Origin: Allodiplogaster sudhausi
Taxonomy: Eukaryota; Nematoda; Chromadorea; Rhabditida; Diplogasteridae
Assembly (NCBI GenBank): GCA_945643635.1
Contig: CALZFC010000100.1
Location: forward strand, 1,205,001-1,269,000
Reading direction: 5' to 3'
DNA: 64,000 nucleotides
In this document: positions 44,947 to 62,300 of the stretch, one piece after another
How the letters are laid out: every line of letters starts with the position of its first letter
How positions within the stretch are numbered: the first letter of the stretch is position 1
Made by a program: the position numbers and the translations under genes
Notes under the pieces: model-generated
What the model was told of the DNA's origin: nothing
What the model saw: only the letters and a program-made list of their open reading frames with translations
The model's database searches: none

Positions 44947-46488
44947 CTGTAAATGAATACATATTGATCCCTCCACACCCTGGTCCAAGCTTAAGCCCAT
45001 AAAAGCAACATTTTTAGGAATTTTACATCAACATTAATCTTCAAAATGTGTATATTTCGCTGAATACAATTCGGAGTATCATAATAAAAAATGGAAGAGT
45101 GTGTCAACAACTCAATCAATTTCCTCGGCAATACCAATCGACTCGATGATTGACGAGGAGGCGACAACGTTGTGCCCTGTGCAGAGACTCCGTTGCCGAG
45201 AGGAGGCCAGTCTCGGCTCATTCACATCAACACACAGTCGTCCGGCTCTCAGTCTCCAGCAGAGACAACAGAACGAGAAGCCAGCTCCCGGAAAAGGGCG
45301 GGTAGTATTAGTATTTGAAAAAATTGGCGAAAAACATCAAATGAACTACTTTTTAACAGAAATTTTTGTAATCAGAGTCAGTTGGTCGATGTTGCGGATA
45401 ATAAAGAATGGTAATTAAGCAATAATTGGTAATATTTACATATCATGAAAAAAAGAACAAACTGGTTTTACATAGTAGGAATGAATTGCCGGCGAAAATT
45501 GCCAAGTCTAATGCACAACCTGCATATGAACAAGTAGCAGTAAAATAGCACTCTAGAGCGTATACAAATAGCAGGAAAGGAGTAATGAACAGGAAAGCCG
45601 CATGTCATGCGTGTTCATGTGCGGACATTTAGTGCACACATCGACAATGCCGCCTGTACTGTACTCTTCTCTTTTTTCATGCCAATATCACGGTCGCAAC
45701 GTCAAGCACAGGGTAAAAAGAAGGTATGTGTGTTGGTCCGAAACTGACAATGAGAACCCATCCTGTTTCTGTTCCATACAATCAGGCTCTACCCATATAG
45801 TTTTGGAGTAAAAAAAATTCGTTTCTACATTACTCCCTACCTTCCTTTCGGCACCCAAAAGACCCCTTACGCATCAGTTTTGGGCGACCCTCGGATCACC
45901 CACTTTTATATTCCCAGACACCAAATCTGCTTCATGAATGCCCTTCGCATGTTGGATTTCCATGGAAGCTTTCTTCTGTCTCAGAGTTGCTCGAGTTGGC
46001 GAATGAAGTAGTCATCATGGTTTGACTCGAACACCCTGCTCACTCGTCGTGGTTGTATGGCCGACTTGGCAATGTTCCAAAAAAAAATTTTCTCGTCACT
46101 CAGCATTATTTTTACATGCTTTCCAGCACCTCGTTTAAATCATCTTACGATTAGCCACCATTCTCTTCGCTGGACAGTCAAACGAATGGTTGGGCGTTCC
46201 GTAGTGCTCCACTTTTCTTCTGCGCCGATCATATCTGTCGTGTCTCTAGTTTGAAACGACTGTCCATTTCTCTGCCAGCGATTGCTGGCGATATTCTGTA
46301 GGATTGTAGTGGGAGGCGTAAAGAAAGAGGGTGAGAGAGATAAAGTGAGGAGAGAGAGAGGAGAGAGAGAGAGAGGATAAAGAGAGAAGAGAGGGAGAGG
46401 AGTGTGAGAGACAGAGAGAAAGAGAGAGAGAGAAGAGAGGGAGAGGAGAGTGAGAGACAGAGAGAAAGAGAGAGAGAGAGAGGAGAGT

Positions 46489-46536
<48 letters not shown>

Positions 46537-48860
46537 ACGAAACCCGAGTGGGCAGACAAGTGTGTTCGAAGAGATTTAAAGGAGTCTGGCGATGTTGCGG
46601 ATCCGAAGAACGTGTGAAGGCACATTGTGGAACGCGCGGGATGTGATAGAAGTGAGAGAGCGTGAGCTTTATGAGGGTTAAGAGGAGAGACAGAGAGAGA
46701 CAGAGAGAGAGGCCGAGCGGAATGAGTGAGAGAGGGAGAAAGAGACTAAAAAGTGAGGGAGAGGGAGAGAGATTGGGAAGGAGAGATAATTAAAACGTCA
46801 CTAATTGTTCATAAGTGCGGCCCCTTTCAAACAACAATCTAGCTTTTGATGGATAGAGAGAGTAAGTGGCAAAGGGAGGCCGGGAAATAGTGAGAGGGAG
46901 AGAGAGGGTGATGAAGAGAAAGAGAGAGTGAGAGAGAGAGTTGGGGACAGAGAGAGGGAGAGGGAGAGAGAGCGAGAGAGAGAGAGAAAGGGAGAGAGAG
47001 GGAGATACTGGGACAAAGAGAGATTGATGAGGGGGATGTAAGGAGAGACAATCGTGCCAAGAGTGTGGATCTGCAACACGATTCTCGTCAATTTCGAGCT
47101 CATTCTGATCGGGCTCTATTTTTTGCCACATCTACGCTTGCTAATTCTCAAGCTTTTCATCATCATCTCTCTCTCTCTCTTTCTCTCTCTCTTCATCTTA
47201 ATGATTCTTCAAGCGGTTGGTGCTTATCCCTGGAACAAATTATAGAGGGAGAGGGTGGACCGAGAGAGAAAGAAAGGAAGAGGAAGAGATGAGAGAGAAA
47301 GAGAAAGAGAGAGGGAGAAAGAAAGAAAGAGAAAGAGAAAGAGAGAGAGAAAGAGAGAGAGAGGGGGGATAAAGCGCGAGAATCATGTTGAAAAAAGCAA
47401 AGCAGCTTGAGCTGCTGTAACAAGTAAAGAAGACTGCATTGCAAAAGCGAACGGCTGAGGGCGGATAAGAGGATAGGAGAGAAGGAGAGGAGAGATGGGG
47501 TGAAAGAGAGAGAGAGAGAGAGGGAGGGAGGGAGAGAGAGAGAGAAGGAGAGGGGTGTTTCTCGAATTAGCCTTGCCATGTGGTCAGAGCAATCTTGGGG
47601 CGAGGATGAACACCGGAGAGAGAACGAGAGAGAGAGGTGGGGGAGAAGGCGGAAGAGAAAGAAAGCGTAGGAGAAGGCAGATAGTACTTGTGCTCCTGAA
47701 GTGTCAAGGTATCATTTACCAAGTGGCAAAATACGATTTGTGCTTATCGGTGAGATCGGTACAGGCATGAGCATCCTACATGTATGTATGCATGTACAGA
47801 TAAACAGAGATCTCTCGTCCTCCTGCAAATTCTTTTAAATGAGACAAAAAAAGTTCTAAAGCTTGCTGGTAATATCCACACATAGATACACACAGATTAA
47901 ATCTGCTATATGTATGACGTATTTCTATTTCTGACTGTAAAATGGCTTCGTTGTTGAGGAAGTGTTTCGAGGAAATGACTTTGCCTAGTTCGCATTCTAC
48001 AAAGAAGGAAAGAAGAAAAGCAGCACATAGGGTAAAGCTGAAGCGAGTGGGTGAGAGTGAATAGAGAATAGTATAGAGATTGAAGGAAAGATAGAGAATC
48101 CGAGACACAAAGAGAGAGAGAGAGAGAGAGTAGGGCAGAAAATGTACGATGAAAGAAATAAGCAATAAAAGAAATGCCTATGCATTAATGGCCTCATGAG
48201 TCATTCCTATGGAATTTGAAGAAACAATGGAATCCAGAAAAAGAGAAATGAGGTAATCGCTTAATTTCCTGCTGCCACAAGAATAAGAAGATCGGGAAAA
48301 GTAGTTTCTCTAGTAATGGGATATGTTAATGTGAAGGGAAAGGTGCGTATTTCATAAATAGTAAGCTATTTAGGCTCACAATTCTAGTATTTCAAAACTG
48401 AAAAAGAAAACAAATCTCTCATGAGCAACTAACATTCAAATGTCTACATGCGGGTTATTTTCATTTTTTTAAAGAAGTAAAATATAAAAAAAACTATAAA
48501 AAAGTTATAATGTGAAATTAAAGAAAAAAAAACACTTCTCATAACTTCCTAAGAAGATCTTGGAAGGATTGCTAGTTTCAGACTTTATTCTCTCTGCTCC
48601 GTTAATTTAGGAATTTTTCCCAAAAATTTTGTCTTTATTTTTTTCCTCTAAATTCTATGTAAATCTTTTTTTTCTTTTTCACCCGCATTCATTCTTGGTA
48701 CCATCGATGAGTCTTCGCCCGCCTACACTCGCCGGATTCTTTCTCTCTTTCTTTCTCTCTCTTTCGTTCTCTCTCTCACTATCTTTCGCTCTTTCTCTCT
48801 CTCTCTCTCACTCTCTTTCCTTCACCTCCTCCATGCCTTCTTCCCACTTCTAGTTCCTTC

Positions 48861-48894
<34 letters not shown>

Positions 48895-48990
48895 CGCTCA
48901 CAATATTCTCTCCGCCTCTCCTACTCTCTCCCTCGCACTCTCTCCATTTCTCTCTCTCTCTCTCTCTTTCCATGGGTGGTTCTCTCGATT
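44947..48990. other. Intergenic; CT/GA microsatellites; no firm gene
   Basis: A plus-strand frame from 45101 to about 45300 (STTQSISSAIPIDSMIDEEA) has coding-like composition but no clear splice context. From 46320 on, long GA tracts dominate: 46330-46540, 46690-47040, 47240-47560 and 47620-47680. The Ser/Leu-rich minus-strand ORFs over them are repeat translations. Confidence 0.5.
46330..46536. repeat. (GA)n tract
   Basis: About 200 bases of GA and GGA on the plus strand with few interruptions. Comparable tracts occur at 46860-47025, 47260-47365 and 47500-47550. Confidence 0.9.
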
Positions 48991-48991
48991 G

Positions 48992-48997
48992 TATAAA
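48992..48997 (+). promoter_or_regulatory. Candidate actin TATA box
   Basis: TATAAA followed by GG lies 240 bases before the actin start codon, in a GC-richer pocket between CT tracts. A CTAAGCAG just before the start codon (49227-49234) could serve as a trans-splice or 5'-UTR acceptor. Confidence 0.45.
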
Positions 48998-49079
48998 GGG
49001 CGACCGCCCACTTTGCAGGAGAGCCTTCCCAGTTCGTTTGAGAAAATGTACATGTATTCGCGCGTTGCTCCAACCTTTC

Positions 49080-49200
49080 TCTCCTTCTTTTCTCTCTCTT
49101 TCTCAATCTCTCTTTCTCTCCTTCTCTTTCTCTCTCTCTTTCTCTCTCTCTTTTTTCTCTCTCTCATTCTCGCTATCCCTCTCCATATCTTCGCATATCA
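49080..49200. repeat. (CT)n tract upstream of actin start
   Basis: About 120 bases of CT-rich sequence between the TATA-like box and the start codon. CT/GA tracts also fill actin introns 1, 3, 4, 6 and 7. Confidence 0.85.
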
Positions 49201-49236
49201 CCTCTTACATGAGTACATTATAGGTACTAAGCAGAC

Positions 49237-55708
<6,472 letters not shown>

Positions 55709-55737
55709 GCGCTCTCGCTCTCGAATGGGCGTTTTAA

Positions 55738-55805
55738 AACCACTTCTGGGTTTTCGAAAACCATTTCTGGGTTTTTGAAAACCATTTCTGGGTTTTTAAA
55801 AACCC
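55738..55805 (+). repeat. 21-bp tandem repeat in the actin 3' UTR
   Basis: About three copies of a unit containing CCATTTCTGGGTTTTTGAAA begin 30 bases after the actin stop. Each junction GGGTTTTTGAAAACC can fold into a small A/T-rich hairpin. Confidence 0.85.
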
Positions 55806-57660
55806 TCCTGGCCCTCTTCCTTCTCTGACCTGGGCCGCATACCCTTCATTGTTATCTGCCTTGACCAAATCCGCACACGGAATCCCCCATCAAATCACAA
55901 TGTTTCGCTCTCTTTCTCTCTTTCTCTATTTCTCTATCTCTATTTCTCTCTCTCTCTTTCTCTATTTCTCTATCTCTATTTCTCTCTCTCTCTTTCTCAA
56001 TCATCCAAAGATCATTCGATCTATTCGATCATGCTCAAGATGCTTGCGTGCCATATTTGTATAAAATTGTATGCGTCTCTCTCTCGGTTGTTTCGCAATA
56101 TGCGCACACGCAAAGAAGCTTTATTTCTCTTTCTTTCTTTTCTCTATCACTCTCTCTCCCTCTCTCTCTTTCTTTCTCTCGCTCTCTCTGACTCCTTCAG
56201 TCCCTGTCACTTTCGCAAGCGTCACTTTGCACAAAAGACACTAGGAATCCCTCTCCGTAATCTTTTTCTCTATTTCTCTTCCTATGTCTCCATATTGTGC
56301 ACACTCTCTTTCTCCACTTGCATCAACAACTTCTCCTTCTCAATCATTCAATCAGTGATTCATTTCTGTGCTTTTTCCTATTGATAATTCTCACAATCAG
56401 ATACCCCCCGTCAATACATTTTAGTATACATTCTAGTATATAATGTAGGGATATGCTAGTGTTAAATGTAATTACACTGTCCCTCATCTCGCCCATACTA
56501 CACAACACTTTTTGTGGGATCTTTATCTTTGGAAATAAAGATGCACCAAACTTGTCAGTCTTCATCAAAATGTTAGACATTTTGCAAGATTAAAATGTTA
56601 AGTTCTAACTTGGCTGCATGAGAAACAATTCCATGATAACAATCTCAGGAGGGCGTAGATTGGAAAAAAAAAACAATAAAAGAAACAAATATCTCTCTTT
56701 CTCTCTCTCTTTCCCCTTCTCTCTTTCGTTCTTACTCTTTCTTTCTCTCTGTTTTTCTTTGTTTCTCTTTGTCTCTCTCTCTGTCTCTCCCTCATACATT
56801 TGTCCTTTTCTCCACCTTGCGTGCATCCTAGCACCATCCGAGTGTTGGCTGGACATACATATGTACATACATATGTAGTGTTCGAGCTTCCAAATCTGAT
56901 CGAGAAGACTGCTCTTAAAAGATGGAATATCACACAATCGTGCTGGACATTTAAAATTATCTGACCGTGTATCGTATATGCTGGTTATATGTCTAAATGA
57001 CACATTTAGTAACCCTCATATTTCAAAGCACCCTCATATTATGTGCATGGAGCTCTTCTTTTCCGGGTGTCTCTCCGATTGAAGACGCGATACTTTATTT
57101 CTCTCTCCTCTATCTCTCTCCTCTCTCTCTCTTTCTCCTTCTCTCTTTTTCTTTGAATATCTCACTCTATTTATCTGCAGCACTTTTTTTATCTCCCTCA
57201 ATCTCGAATAATGTGGGATGCCACCAAGGACCAGCTATGACAACAACAAATGAAAGATGAGGGAATGTCAGCTGATTATCAATCCTTGCCGCATTGACTT
57301 GGAATTCTGGTAAAAATAGAGTTCTGACTAAATAAATTTTGCACCACATAAAGAGCAGACTTATGCAATGGCAAGGCGGAAGAATCTGTGCTTCCATAAT
57401 ATGTCAAGTAAGTCCCATCCTGTAAAATTTCTCGACGGCAGCAATTACGAAACTATTTTATGGCTAAACTCCGTTGATTTCTGCTCTTGAACACTTGAAC
57501 GCACTCTAAGTGAAAAATAAAAGAAATCCGCTGCCACGTCCAACGGAAGGCAACCCCGATAGCCTGTCTAAACAGATGGCATGAAACAATTGAAATATAA
57601 TGGAAATAGTAGAATCGCTGTGGCGGCTGTGCAAACTTTTGGTTCTAAAAGCGTTTGAAA
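55806..57660. other. Intergenic between actin and the CAP gene
   Basis: CT-rich tracts at 55900-56000, 56120-56200, 56690-56800 and 57090-57160, separated by AT-rich DNA. No exon-like structure found. Actin's polyadenylation signal was not placed with confidence. Confidence 0.5.
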
Positions 57661-57666
57661 ACGTTG

Positions 57667-57674
57667 TATAAAAG
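57667..57674 (+). promoter_or_regulatory. TATA box of the CAP-domain gene
   Basis: TATAAAAG lies 57 bases before the start codon, correct spacing for a TATA box with a short 5' UTR. Confidence 0.7.
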
Positions 57675-57723
57675 GTGTTGCGCGTTTCCATAAATTCATT
57701 CGGCTTGCCGATTCCGTTCAAGA

Positions 57724-58930
57724 ATGCAAACTTTCCTCGTGGTCGCACTGTCTCTTTTTGCCGGTAAGCCACTATTTAATGTTGACTGCAAATTTTTATT
57801 CGTTCTTTTCCTCTCTTTCAGTAACAGCGGCCGCGTCCTGTCCTAAGGGAATGCAAGATTCGGACGCGAATGCCATTCTCGCTATTCCAAATGGACTTCG
57901 CGAGGCCATCTCCAATGGTGTATTCGTTGCAAAGGGCAAGCTTATGCCCAAATCAAAGACTCCGCTTCTGCCGCTGGTAAGTGTGTTCTGATCCTATCCC
58001 TGATCATATCTTAGCGAATTGACTGCCCGCTGTCCACGAAATCCTTGGAAAGCAGCGTTTTCCAGACATGGGACTGTGATCTGGCCGCGAGCGCTCAGAT
58101 CCGTGCTGATTTCTGCTACGTGAAACAACTTCCAAACATGAATACGAACTACGACCAGGGTGGAATCGAGGAGAACAACTTTGTCTTCTGGACCAGCAAA
58201 GTGAGTGATTTTATTTCATTTTAATTTTCAGAACTAATGTTTCACCGTTCAGCCAAAGACGGACGGTATGGCGGTAAGGGCAGCGACTGCTTGGGCGAGC
58301 GAGTTCCAGGAGTACGGCTGGTCGAGCCTCCATTACAATTTGACTGTCGCCGCCACCGGTATTCGCCATGCGGTTCCGGTGAGTGCACACCACAGACAAA
58401 TATTTCCGTTACTGGTATCGGATTCAGTGAGCTTCCTACCTAAAGCTCCTCCCACCAAGCTAATGGATGATCCTTTTTGTTTATGTGTAGTTCTCTACAG
58501 AAACGACGTGTCTAAACAACAGGTATTGCAAAGTCTGTGAACCTAAATAAAAATACATACATAGTTGTAATCTGAAAACAAAGACGATTATCCGTTCGAA
58601 CGTGATTTTCCCGCCAAAACAAGGAGATGAGTGATAACGCTCTCTTTCAATAGCTCGTCGCGGTCAGAAACAACAAGATTGGCTGCGCCATGAACTATTG
58701 CCATGCTGACTTCATGCTTGTTGTCTGCCACTTCAAGGACGGGTCAGTTTGGTGCTACTTGAAATGAAAAAGAAAAAGTTTGACTTACAACATTAGTTTT
58801 TTTCCAAATAAACAATTAAAATTTTACAATTAATAAAAAAAATAATTTCTTATCAGTCATTTCGAAGTGAATTAATGCGCATTTCACTTTCAGTGGACGC
58901 CGCTATGGAAATACTTACGAGCCCGCCTAA
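57724..58930 (+). CDS. Secreted CAP/SCP (venom allergen-like) protein
   Basis: Six exons: 57724-57763, 57822-57976, 58015-58200, 58253-58378, 58654-58742, 58894-58930. The 633-base coding region gives 210 residues, and all phases agree. An N-terminal signal peptide (MQTFLVVALSLFAVTAAA) precedes SCPKGM. A single CAP domain follows: HxxxR-like entry (PNGLREAISNG), WDCDLAASAQ, the TAWASEFQEYGWSS block with the conserved Glu, TGIRHAVP in the GHxTQ position, IGCAMNYC and the C-terminal VVCHFKDGGRRYGNTYE. Cysteines are spaced for disulfides. The family (SCP/TAPS, ASP-like) is secreted; in free-living nematodes it is linked to defence or the cuticle. The three small introns (38-58 bases) are typical of nematodes. 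Confidence 0.94.
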
Positions 58931-59042
58931 TTGTATGTACTGGACTGTTCTGATGGCATGCAGAGCAGAACCATTTGCGATTGGAAATTCAGAACTGTGA
59001 CCCATGGTTGAATTTAAGTAGATATAACATTACAGGACTGAC

Positions 59043-59048
59043 AATAAA
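59043..59048 (+). terminator. Polyadenylation signal of the CAP-domain gene
   Basis: AATAAA, 113 bases after the stop codon, in AT-rich DNA. Confidence 0.6.
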
Positions 59049-59332
59049 TATATCAATTGATTTTCTGTTTTTTGCCACTGTTCTTCCAATTCTCAAGACA
59101 TCTTCTCTGCATAAAGCGTATGAGACCTAACTATCAGTGGCGTTCGAAGGTGATTTATGCAATAAAATGCTATACTTTAATAAAAGAAGTAGATCTCCAT
59201 TACTTTCTATATTCATCTTAAAATTAAGAAGGCTAACCACCATAATGTGCGACATTTCGAATTGCCGCGCGGTCCTCACGATGCTGATGGTGAGAACACT
59301 TTCATCCTAAAATGATATTTTCGTACTATCTT

Positions 59333-62300
59333 CGACAACTATCTTATAGAGTCCACAACTATCTCAAAGAATCGACAACTATCTCAAAGAGTCTACAAAT
59401 ATTTCAAAGAGTCTGCAACTATCTCAAAGAGTCCACAACTATTTCAAAGAGTCTACAACTATCTCAAAGAGTCCACAACTATCTCAAAGAATCGACAACT
59501 ATCTCAATGAATCGACAACTATCTCAAAGCGTCTACAACTATCTCAAAGAATTGACAACTATCTCAAAGAGTCGACAACTATTTCAAAGAGTCTACAACT
59601 ATTTCAACGAGTCCACAACTATCTCAATGAATCGACAACTATCTCAAAGAGTCTACAACTATTTCAAAGAGTCGACAACTATTTCAAAGAGTCGACAACT
59701 ATCTCAAAGAGTCCACAACTATTTCAAAGAGTCTACAACTATCTCAAAGAGTCCACAGCTGTCTCAAAGAGTCGACAACTATCTCAAAGAGTCTACAACT
59801 ATTTCAAAGAGTCGACAACTATTTCAAAGAGTCGACAACTATCTCAAAGAGTCCACAACTATTTCAAAGAGTCTACAACTATCTCAAAGATTCCAGAACT
59901 ATCTCAAAGAGTCTGCAACTATTTTAAAGAGTCGAAAACTATTTCAAAGAGTCCACAACTATCACAATGAATGGACAACTATCTCAAAGAGTTAAAACTA
60001 TCATAAGAGCCGACTACTATCTCAAAGAATTGACAACTATCTCAAAGAGTCGACAACTATCTCAATGATTCGACAACTATCTCAAAGAGTCCACAACTAT
60101 CTCAAAGAATCGACAACTATCTCAATGAATCGACAACTATCTCAAAGAGTCTACAACTATTTCAAAGAGTCGACAACTATTTCAAAGAGTCTACAACTAT
60201 TTCAAAGAGTCCACAACTATCTCAATGAATCGACAACTATCTCAAAGAGTCTACAACTATTTCAAAGAGTCGACAACTATTTCAAAGAGTCTACAACTAT
60301 TTCAAAGAGTCCACAACTATCTCAATGAATCGACAACTATCTCAAAGAGTCTACAACTATTTCAAAGAGTCGACAACTATTTCAAAGAGTCGACAACTAT
60401 CTCAAAGAGTCCACAACTATTTCAAAGAGTCTACAACTATCTCAAAGAGTCCACAGCTGTCTCAAAGACTCGACAACTATCTCAAAGAGTCTACAACTAT
60501 TTCAAAGAGTCGACAACTATTTCAAAGAGTCGACAACTATCTCAAAGAGTCCACAACTATTTCAAAGAGTCTACAACTATCTCAAAGATTCCAGAACTAT
60601 CTCAAAGAGTCTGCAACTATTTTAAAGAGTCGAAAACTATTTCAAAGAGTCCACAACTATCACAATGAATGGACAACTATCTCAAAGAGTTAAAACTATC
60701 ATAAGAGCCGACTACTATCTCAAAGAATTGACAACTATCTCAAAGAGTCGACAACTATCTCAATGATTCGACAACTATCTCAAAGAGTCCACAACTATCT
60801 CAAAGAATCGACAACTATCTCAAAGTGTTTACAACTATTTCAAAGAGTCGACAACTATCTCAAAGAGTCGACAACTATCTCAAAGAGTCTACAACTATCT
60901 CAAAGATTTAAGAACTATCTCAAAGAGTCGACAACTATCTCAAAGAGTCTACAACTATTTCAAAGAGTCGACAACTATTTCAAAGAGTCGACAACTATCT
61001 CAAAGAATCGACAACTATCTCAAAGCGTTTACAACTATCTCAAAGAGTCGACAACTATCTCAAAGAGTCCACAACTATCTCAAAGAATCGACAACTATCT
61101 CAAAGAGTCGACAACTATTTCAAAGAGTCTACAACTATTTCAAAGAGTCCACAACTATCTCAATGAATCGACAACTATCTCAAAGAGTCTACAACTATTT
61201 CAAAGAGTCGACAACTATCTCAAAGAGTCCACAACTATTTCAAAGAGTCTACAACTATCTCAAAGAGTCCACAACTATCTCAAAGAGTCTACAACTATCT
61301 CAAAGATTCCAGAACTATCTCAAAGAGTCGACAACTATCTCAATGAATCGACAACTATCTCAAAGAGTCCACAACTATCTCAAAGAATCGACAACTATCT
61401 CAAAGAGTCCACAGCTATCTCAAAGAATCGACAACTATCTCAAAGCGTTTACAACTATCTCAAAGAGTCGACAACTATCTCAAAGAGTCCACAACTATCT
61501 CAAAGAATCGACAACTATCTCAAAGCGTCTACAACTATCTCAAAGAATTGACAACTATCTCAAAGAGTCGACAACTATTTCAAAGAGTCTACAACTATTT
61601 CAAAGAGTCCACAACTATCTCAATGAATCGACAACTATCTCAAAGAGTCGACAACTATTTCAAAGAGTCGACAACTATTTCAAAGAGTCGACAACTATCT
61701 CAAAGAGTCCACAACTATTTCAAAGAGTCTACAACTATCTCAAAGAGTCCACAACTGTCTCAAAGAGTCGACAACTATCTCAAAGAGTCGACAACTATTT
61801 CAAAGAGTCGACAACTATCTCAAAGAGTCGACAACTATCTCAATGATTCGACAACTATCTCAAAGAGTCCACAACTATCTCAAAGAATCGACAACTATCT
61901 CAAAGTGTTTACAACTATTTCAAAGAGTCGACAACTATCTCAAAGAGTCGACAACTATCTCAAAGAGTCTACAACTATCTCAAAGATTCCAGAACTATCT
62001 CAAAGAGTCGACAACTATCTCAATGAATCGACAACTATCTCAAAGAGTCCACAACTATCTCAAAGAGTCGACAACTATCTCAAAGAGTCTACAACTATCT
62101 CAAAGATTTAAGAACTATCTCAAAGAGTCGACAACTATCTCAAAGAGTCTACAACTATTTCAAAGAGTCGACAACTATTTCAAAGAGTCGACAACTATCT
62201 CAAAGAATCGACAACTATCTCAAAGCGTTTACAACTATCTCAAAGAGTCGACAACTATCTCAAAGAGTCTACAACTATCTCAAAGATTCCAGAACTATCT

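Noticed and set aside
45101..45418. 105-codon plus-strand ORF as a gene
   Set aside because: Composition is mildly coding-like, but there are no convincing splice or promoter signals and no family; it was left as unresolved intergenic DNA.
46140..47579. Ser/Leu-rich ORFs as membrane proteins
   Set aside because: They are translations of (CT)n/(GA)n tracts, which give Leu-Ser or Arg-Glu in any frame.
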